Assembly (NCBI GenBank): GCA_964648005.1
Contig: CAZYKR010000174.1
Location: 1 to 9,332, forward strand
DNA from: JAGQTE01 sp964648005
GTDB taxonomy: Bacteria > Actinomycetota > Acidimicrobiia > Acidimicrobiales > Acidimicrobilacustridaceae
DNA: 9,332 nt
Direction of reading: 5' to 3'
Positions 6,180 through 9,332 of the stretch are shown piece by piece. The notes beneath the pieces are model-generated. The model was not told the origin of the DNA. It saw only the letters and a list, made by a program, of their open reading frames with translations, and did not search any database. The translations under genes and the position numbers were made by a program. Numbering within the stretch: the first letter of the stretch is position 1; each line of letters begins with the position of its first letter.

Positions 6180-7700
6180 GTGAGCGACCTGCAGGTCGAC
6201 CAGCTGCGCATCATGGCGCGCACCGTGCCGGACGAGGTCGCCTACCGCCACCTCGCCGCCGCCGACGCGCTCACGTTCGCCCAATGGCACGAGCGCTCGT
6301 CGCGCCTGGCCCACCTGCTGCTCGACGACGCCGGCGTGCAGCCCGGCGATCGGGTGGCGCTATCGGTGCCGGTCGAGCACTTCCTCGACTGGCTGGTCAC
6401 CTATGTCGCCATCCACAAGGCCGGCGGCGTGGCGGTTCCAGTGAACAGCCGGCTCACCCCGCCGGAGCTGGCGACGATCCTGCGCCACGCCGGTGCCGTC
6501 GCCGCCGTCACGGGCGGTGAGCCCGGCCGCACGCTCGACGCGGCGCTCGCCGACCTCGGGGACCTGCGCTGGGTGCTGCGCACCGACGGCGACGCCTTCG
6601 CCACGGCACTGGCGGGTGCCGACGACGATGACGTCCAGGTGCCGATCGACGCCGGCGACCTGGCCGACATCATGTACACCTCCGGCACGACCGGGCTCCC
6701 GAAGGGTGTGGCAGTGCGGCACCGCAACGTGGCGCTGCTGCCCAACAGCGAGGTGCGCTTCAGCGGCGACGCCTGGTTGCACGCCAGCCCGCCGTTCACG
6801 TTCGCCGGCCTGAGCTTCGTCTACAACCCGATGAAGATGGGCATGCGCGGCCTGTACCTGTCCCGCTTCGACGCCAGCACGTGGTTCGACGCCGTCGAGG
6901 AGCACCGGCCGATCGCCGCCTTCCTGGTGCCCGCCATGTGCCAGCTGCTCCAGGCCCACGATCGCTGGGCCGACGCCGACCTGTCGTCGCTCACGTTGGT
7001 GGCCGTCGGCAGCGCACCGCTGGCGCCCGACACGCTGGTGCGGCTCTGCGAGCGTCTGCCCGGCGCGGCGGTCACCAACAGCTACGGCATGACCGAGGCC
7101 GGCCCGGCGTACTGCTCGATGCCCGAGGGCGAGGTGCTCAAGCGCATCGGGTCGGTTGGCAAGCCCATGCCACCGATGGAGGTGCGCATCGTCGACGCCG
7201 GCACCGAGGCCGACGTGGCGCCGGGCGACGAGGGCGAGATCCTGCTGCGGATGACCGGACGCCAGCGCGAGTACTACAACGACCCCGACGCCACCGCCAG
7301 GGCGTGGTCCGACGACGGGTGGCTGCGCACCGGCGACATCGGCCGGCTCGACGCCGACGGGTTCCTCTACATCGTCGGCCGCTCCAAAGAGGTCATCATC
7401 CGCGGGGGCAACAACATCCACGCCACCGACGTCGAGGCGGTGCTCATCGCCCACCCGGCGGTGCTCGAAGCGGCGGTGATCGGCGTCCCGCACGACGTGT
7501 TGGGCGAGGACGTGGCGGCCTTCGTCGTCGCCGCCCCCGGCACGGCGATCGTGGAGGACGAGCTGCTGGCGCACTGCGCCGAGCGCCTCGCCGACTACAA
7601 GCGCCCGCGGCGGCTGGTCGAGCTCGACGAGCTCCCCCGCAACCCGACGGGCAAGGTCCTCAAGCGCGAGCTGACGGCGCACCCGTCGCTGACGAGCTGA
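6180..7700 (+). CDS. Class I adenylate-forming enzyme, acyl-CoA synthetase
   Basis: This 506-residue enzyme belongs to the ANL superfamily and most resembles medium- or long-chain acyl-CoA synthetases, which make acyl-CoA from a carboxylic acid, ATP and CoA. Core motifs are intact: the P-loop DIMYTSGTTGLPKGV (163-177), NSYGMTEAGPAYC (300-312) with YGMTE, GWLRTGDIGRLDADGFLYIVGRSKE (380-404) with Asp386 of TGD and the hinge after GR, the C-terminal domain start IIRGGNNIHATDVE (406-419), and the catalytic lysine in PRNPTGK (Lys492). Length is normal for the family. The GTG at 6180 is chosen for its leaderless promoter and normal N-terminus. It follows the PaaK-like gene by 68 bases but has its own copy of the operator, so it is a separate yet co-regulated transcription unit. 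It probably continues into the hotdog gene at 7737. Substrate chain length or type cannot be read; other ANL functions such as an aromatic acid ligase remain possible. Confidence 0.92.
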   Translation: MSDLQVDQLRIMARTVPDEVAYRHLAAADALTFAQWHERSSRLAHLLLDDAGVQPGDRVALSVPVEHFLDWLVTYVAIHKAGGVAVPVNSRLTPPELATILRHAGAVAAVTGGEPGRTLDAALADLGDLRWVLRTDGDAFATALAGADDDDVQVPIDAGDLADIMYTSGTTGLPKGVAVRHRNVALLPNSEVRFSGDAWLHASPPFTFAGLSFVYNPMKMGMRGLYLSRFDASTWFDAVEEHRPIAAFLVPAMCQLLQAHDRWADADLSSLTLVAVGSAPLAPDTLVRLCERLPGAAVTNSYGMTEAGPAYCSMPEGEVLKRIGSVGKPMPPMEVRIVDAGTEADVAPGDEGEILLRMTGRQREYYNDPDATARAWSDDGWLRTGDIGRLDADGFLYIVGRSKEVIIRGGNNIHATDVEAVLIAHPAVLEAAVIGVPHDVLGEDVAAFVVAAPGTAIVEDELLAHCAERLADYKRPRRLVELDELPRNPTGKVLKRELTAHPSLTS

Positions 7701-7721
7701 CAAGATCGCATGGTCACGAAC

Positions 7722-7726
7722 AGGAG
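7722..7726 (+). promoter_or_regulatory. Shine-Dalgarno site for the MaoC-like gene
   Basis: AGGAG stands 10 bases before the ATG at 7737. The in-frame ATG at 7710, which has no ribosome-binding site, lies before it. The site therefore supports the shorter 145-residue protein. Confidence 0.6.
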
Positions 7727-7736
7727 CACACACGAC

Positions 7737-8174
7737 ATGGCACTCGACGAGCTCAAGGGCAAGGACCTCGGCACCCAGACGGTGGTGATCGAGCGGGCAC
7801 CCGTCCCGATCTTCGCCGCCGCCGTCGGCGAGGACCCGGCCGGCTTCTCCGCCGAAGGCGACCCGGTGCCGCCGACGTTCCCGTTCTGCTGGTCCTACTG
7901 GGGCACGACCGAAGGCGAGGTCGCTGGCCTGCCGATCATGGATCTGCGCACGCGCGGGATGATCCTGCACGGCGAGCAAGGCTTCGAGTACCACCGCACG
8001 CCGCGCATCGGTGACGTCCTCGAGGGGCACCGCGTGATCGCCGACGTGTACGAGAAGGACACGAGCTCGGCGGTGATGGAGTTCTACGTCATGGAGACGG
8101 TGTGGTCGGACAAGGCGAGCGGAGAGCCCGTCGCCACCGACCGCTTCACCCTGATCGTCCGCGCCAAGAAGTAG
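7737..8174 (+). CDS. MaoC N-terminal-domain (hotdog) dehydratase-like protein
   Basis: The product is a single hotdog domain of 145 residues, like the FAS1-DH/MaoC_dehydrat_N family that includes the mycobacterial HadA and HadC subunits. Such proteins take part in hydration or dehydration of enoyl/hydroxyacyl thioesters. Family features are A-A-A-V-G-E near 27-32, VPPTFPF (44-50), LHGEQGFEYHRTPRIGDVL (77-95) and a C-terminal strand pair with SGEPVATDRFTLIVR (128-142). The hydratase-2 motif with catalytic Asp and His (GDxNPxH) is absent, as in the non-catalytic partner subunits, so it probably needs a catalytic MaoC partner encoded elsewhere. It lies 36 bases after the acyl-CoA synthetase with its own Shine-Dalgarno site and no clear promoter, consistent with an operon. 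An alternative start at 7710 would add nine residues. A thioester-binding or thioesterase-like role cannot be excluded. Confidence 0.83.
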   Translation: MALDELKGKDLGTQTVVIERAPVPIFAAAVGEDPAGFSAEGDPVPPTFPFCWSYWGTTEGEVAGLPIMDLRTRGMILHGEQGFEYHRTPRIGDVLEGHRVIADVYEKDTSSAVMEFYVMETVWSDKASGEPVATDRFTLIVRAKK

Positions 8175-8216
8175 GGCCGCGCGCCGGCGGGGGTCGTTCG
8201 CAGCTCGCCGACATCA

Positions 8217-8239
8217 GACGATCGCGCTCGGGACGATCG
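8217..8239. repeat. Direct repeat GACGATCG, two copies 15 bases apart
   Basis: GACGATCG occurs at 8217-8224 and 8232-8239. The second copy ends 2 bases before the predicted -10 box of the secreted-protein gene. Each copy contains the palindrome CGATCG. It might be an activator or repressor site, but in DNA this rich in CG and GATC-like words chance cannot be excluded. Confidence 0.3.
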
Positions 8240-8241
8240 AG

Positions 8242-8247
8242 TACCCT
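8242..8247 (+). promoter_or_regulatory. Predicted -10 box for the secreted-protein gene
   Basis: TACCCT fits TANNNT and ends 8 bases before the ATG at 8256, consistent with a nearly leaderless transcript. No Shine-Dalgarno sequence precedes that ATG. No clear -35 box was seen. Confidence 0.42.
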
Positions 8248-8255
8248 GACCGCAC

Positions 8256-9332
8256 ATGGTGGGTGAGTGTCGACGGAGCGTGATCCGAGGCAACAGTGGC
8301 GGTTCCAGACGGCGAGCCGTGGGTATCGCCCTGCTCGTCGTCGCGTCGCTGGTCGGCTTGTTGGCGTCGCCGGCGTCGGCGGCGACGGGGACGTTGTCGG
8401 GGACCGTGTCGGACAGCGCTTCGGCGCCGATCGGCGGCGTGACGGTGGACGTGTTCGAAGCGACCTGGGGCATCCCCGCCGGCTCCACCACCACCCAACC
8501 TGACGGCACCTACAGCCTTGCCGTGCAACCCGGCACCTACCGCGTCCGCTTCACCCACCCCACTCACGCCGAGACCTGGTCCGGCACCGCCACCAGCTGG
8601 GTCACCTCGAGCGCCGTCACCATCGAAGACGGCGCCTCCACCATCGAAGACGCCACCATGGCGAACCTCGACACCATCGAAGGCACCGTCACCGACCCCG
8701 ACAACAACCCCGTCGCCGGACTCACCGTCGAGCTGCTCTACATGGGCCTCGCCTACCGCACCACCCCCACCGCCGCCGACGGCACCTACCAATTCACCGA
8801 CGTCCCCAACGCCACCTTCACCCTCGGCTTTCGCGACCCCACCGGCACCACCTGGGCCATGGAGTACTCCGGCGGCTCCAACACCGAAACCGGCGCCACC
8901 CGCATCACCACCACCGGCGGCACCACCCACAGCATCGACCACACCGTCCACCCCGGCGGCTCCATCAGAGGCACCAACGGCATCGGCGACGCCGGGCCCG
9001 GCGTCGCCGGCCTCTACGTCGTCGCCCTCGACGTCGACCACCTCGAGATCGTCGGCGCCGCCGCCACCGACACCAACGGCGCCTGGCAGATCGACAACCT
9101 TCCACCCGGCGACGTCACCATCGCCACCATCGACCCCACCGCCTTCAGCACCAACCCCCTCACCAGCTACCGGCTCGTGTTCCGCCCCGAACGCGACGTC
9201 GAGACCCTCGGCCTCGCCACCGCCTGGACCACCGCCACCCACTACCCCATCACCACCGGCACCACCCCCCCCCCCGGCCGCCCACCCCAACGCGGGCCCC
9301 CCTGCAACCCCACCCACCACCACCCCCGCGGC
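8256..9332 (+). CDS. Secreted protein with repeated carboxypeptidase-regulatory-like modules (3' partial)
   Basis: The frame is open from the ATG at 8256 to the window edge, 359 residues without a stop. An arginine-bearing n-region (SRRR at 17-20), a hydrophobic stretch (22-37) and ASPASA (37-42) form a signal peptide with a likely cut after 42 or 43. Three related beta-sandwich modules follow, at about 45-137, 138-232 and 233-314. Each opens with (S/E/R)GT and continues with P-(I/V)-x-G-hydrophobic (GPGVAG in the third), then (D/N)G-(T/A)-(Y/W) and a P-G-x-(Y/V)-like turn. This is the carboxypeptidase regulatory-like / Cna B-like pattern of extracellular adhesins and enzymes. The C-terminal part seen is Thr- and Pro-rich. 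Codon use shifts from G-ending to almost purely C-ending codons near 8463. The 11-C run at 9265-9275 may hide a frameshift. The protein is probably on the cell surface or released; no catalytic domain is visible. GTG starts at 8280 or 8319 are possible alternatives. Confidence 0.75.
   Translation, partial: MVGECRRSVIRGNSGGSRRRAVGIALLVVASLVGLLASPASAATGTLSGTVSDSASAPIGGVTVDVFEATWGIPAGSTTTQPDGTYSLAVQPGTYRVRFTHPTHAETWSGTATSWVTSSAVTIEDGASTIEDATMANLDTIEGTVTDPDNNPVAGLTVELLYMGLAYRTTPTAADGTYQFTDVPNATFTLGFRDPTGTTWAMEYSGGSNTETGATRITTTGGTTHSIDHTVHPGGSIRGTNGIGDAGPGVAGLYVVALDVDHLEIVGAAATDTNGAWQIDNLPPGDVTIATIDPTAFSTNPLTSYRLVFRPERDVETLGLATAWTTATHYPITTGTTPPPGRPPQRGPPCNPTHHHPRG

Noticed and set aside
7698..7712. 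Start of the MaoC-like protein at ATG 7710
   Set aside because: There is no Shine-Dalgarno site or convincing -10 box before it. The ATG at 7737 has AGGAG 10 bases upstream and gives the normal domain start.
6360..8030. Long minus-strand open frame opposite the acyl-CoA synthetase and MaoC-like genes
   Set aside because: It spans two well-supported genes and has shadow-type composition (rich in H, R, G, V, A) with no family features.
8214..9323. Minus-strand open frame of 369 codons, very rich in Gly, Ala and Val
   Set aside because: It mirrors the C-ending codons of the secreted protein. The plus strand has a signal peptide and repeated modules, so the Gly-rich frame (PE_PGRS-like at first sight) is an artefact.

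Overview
The window is high-GC DNA (about 70% G+C by eye, strongly G/C at third codon positions). It fits an actinobacterium, possibly Acidimicrobiia-like. The lineage is inferred from base composition, an apparent preference for leaderless starts (TANNNT about 6-8 nt before the start codon) and the gene families. No rRNA, tRNA, CRISPR array or mobile element was seen. Genes occupy almost everything; no gene-free stretch exceeds about 125 bases.

Layout. (1) 125-1861 (+) is arginyl-tRNA synthetase, argS. (2) 1896-2792 (+) is an alpha/beta hydrolase with a complete catalytic triad. (3) 4747 down to 2805 (-) is a two-gene operon: an FGGY-family carbohydrate kinase, then a small exported or lipoprotein-like helical protein. 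They overlap by 4 bases (GTGA), which suggests translational coupling. The operon converges on the hydrolase with 12 bases between stop codons. (4) 4807-6111 (+), divergent from the kinase, is a phenylacetate-CoA-ligase-like (PaaK-like) adenylate-forming enzyme. (5) 6180-7700 (+) is a second, unrelated-type acyl-CoA synthetase, followed by (6) 7737-8174 (+), a MaoC N-terminal-type hotdog protein, probably in the same transcript. (7) 8256 to the window end (+) is the start of a secreted protein built of carboxypeptidase-regulatory-like beta-sandwich modules, cut by the window edge.

The most notable signal is regulatory. Two 20-bp palindromes with consensus ACCTGACGT-N2-ACGTCAGGT lie at almost the same distance upstream of the predicted -10 boxes of the two CoA-ligase genes (4768-4787 and 6141-6160). 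The first also sits in the divergent promoter region of the kinase operon. One unlinked regulator, TetR-like by operator size and symmetry, could therefore control the kinase, the lipoprotein, both ligases and the MaoC-like protein as one local regulon. The likely theme is activation of a carboxylic acid to its CoA thioester and beta-oxidation-like processing. The substrate cannot be read from the sequence, and the link to a sugar-type kinase is unusual. No regulator gene is present in the window.
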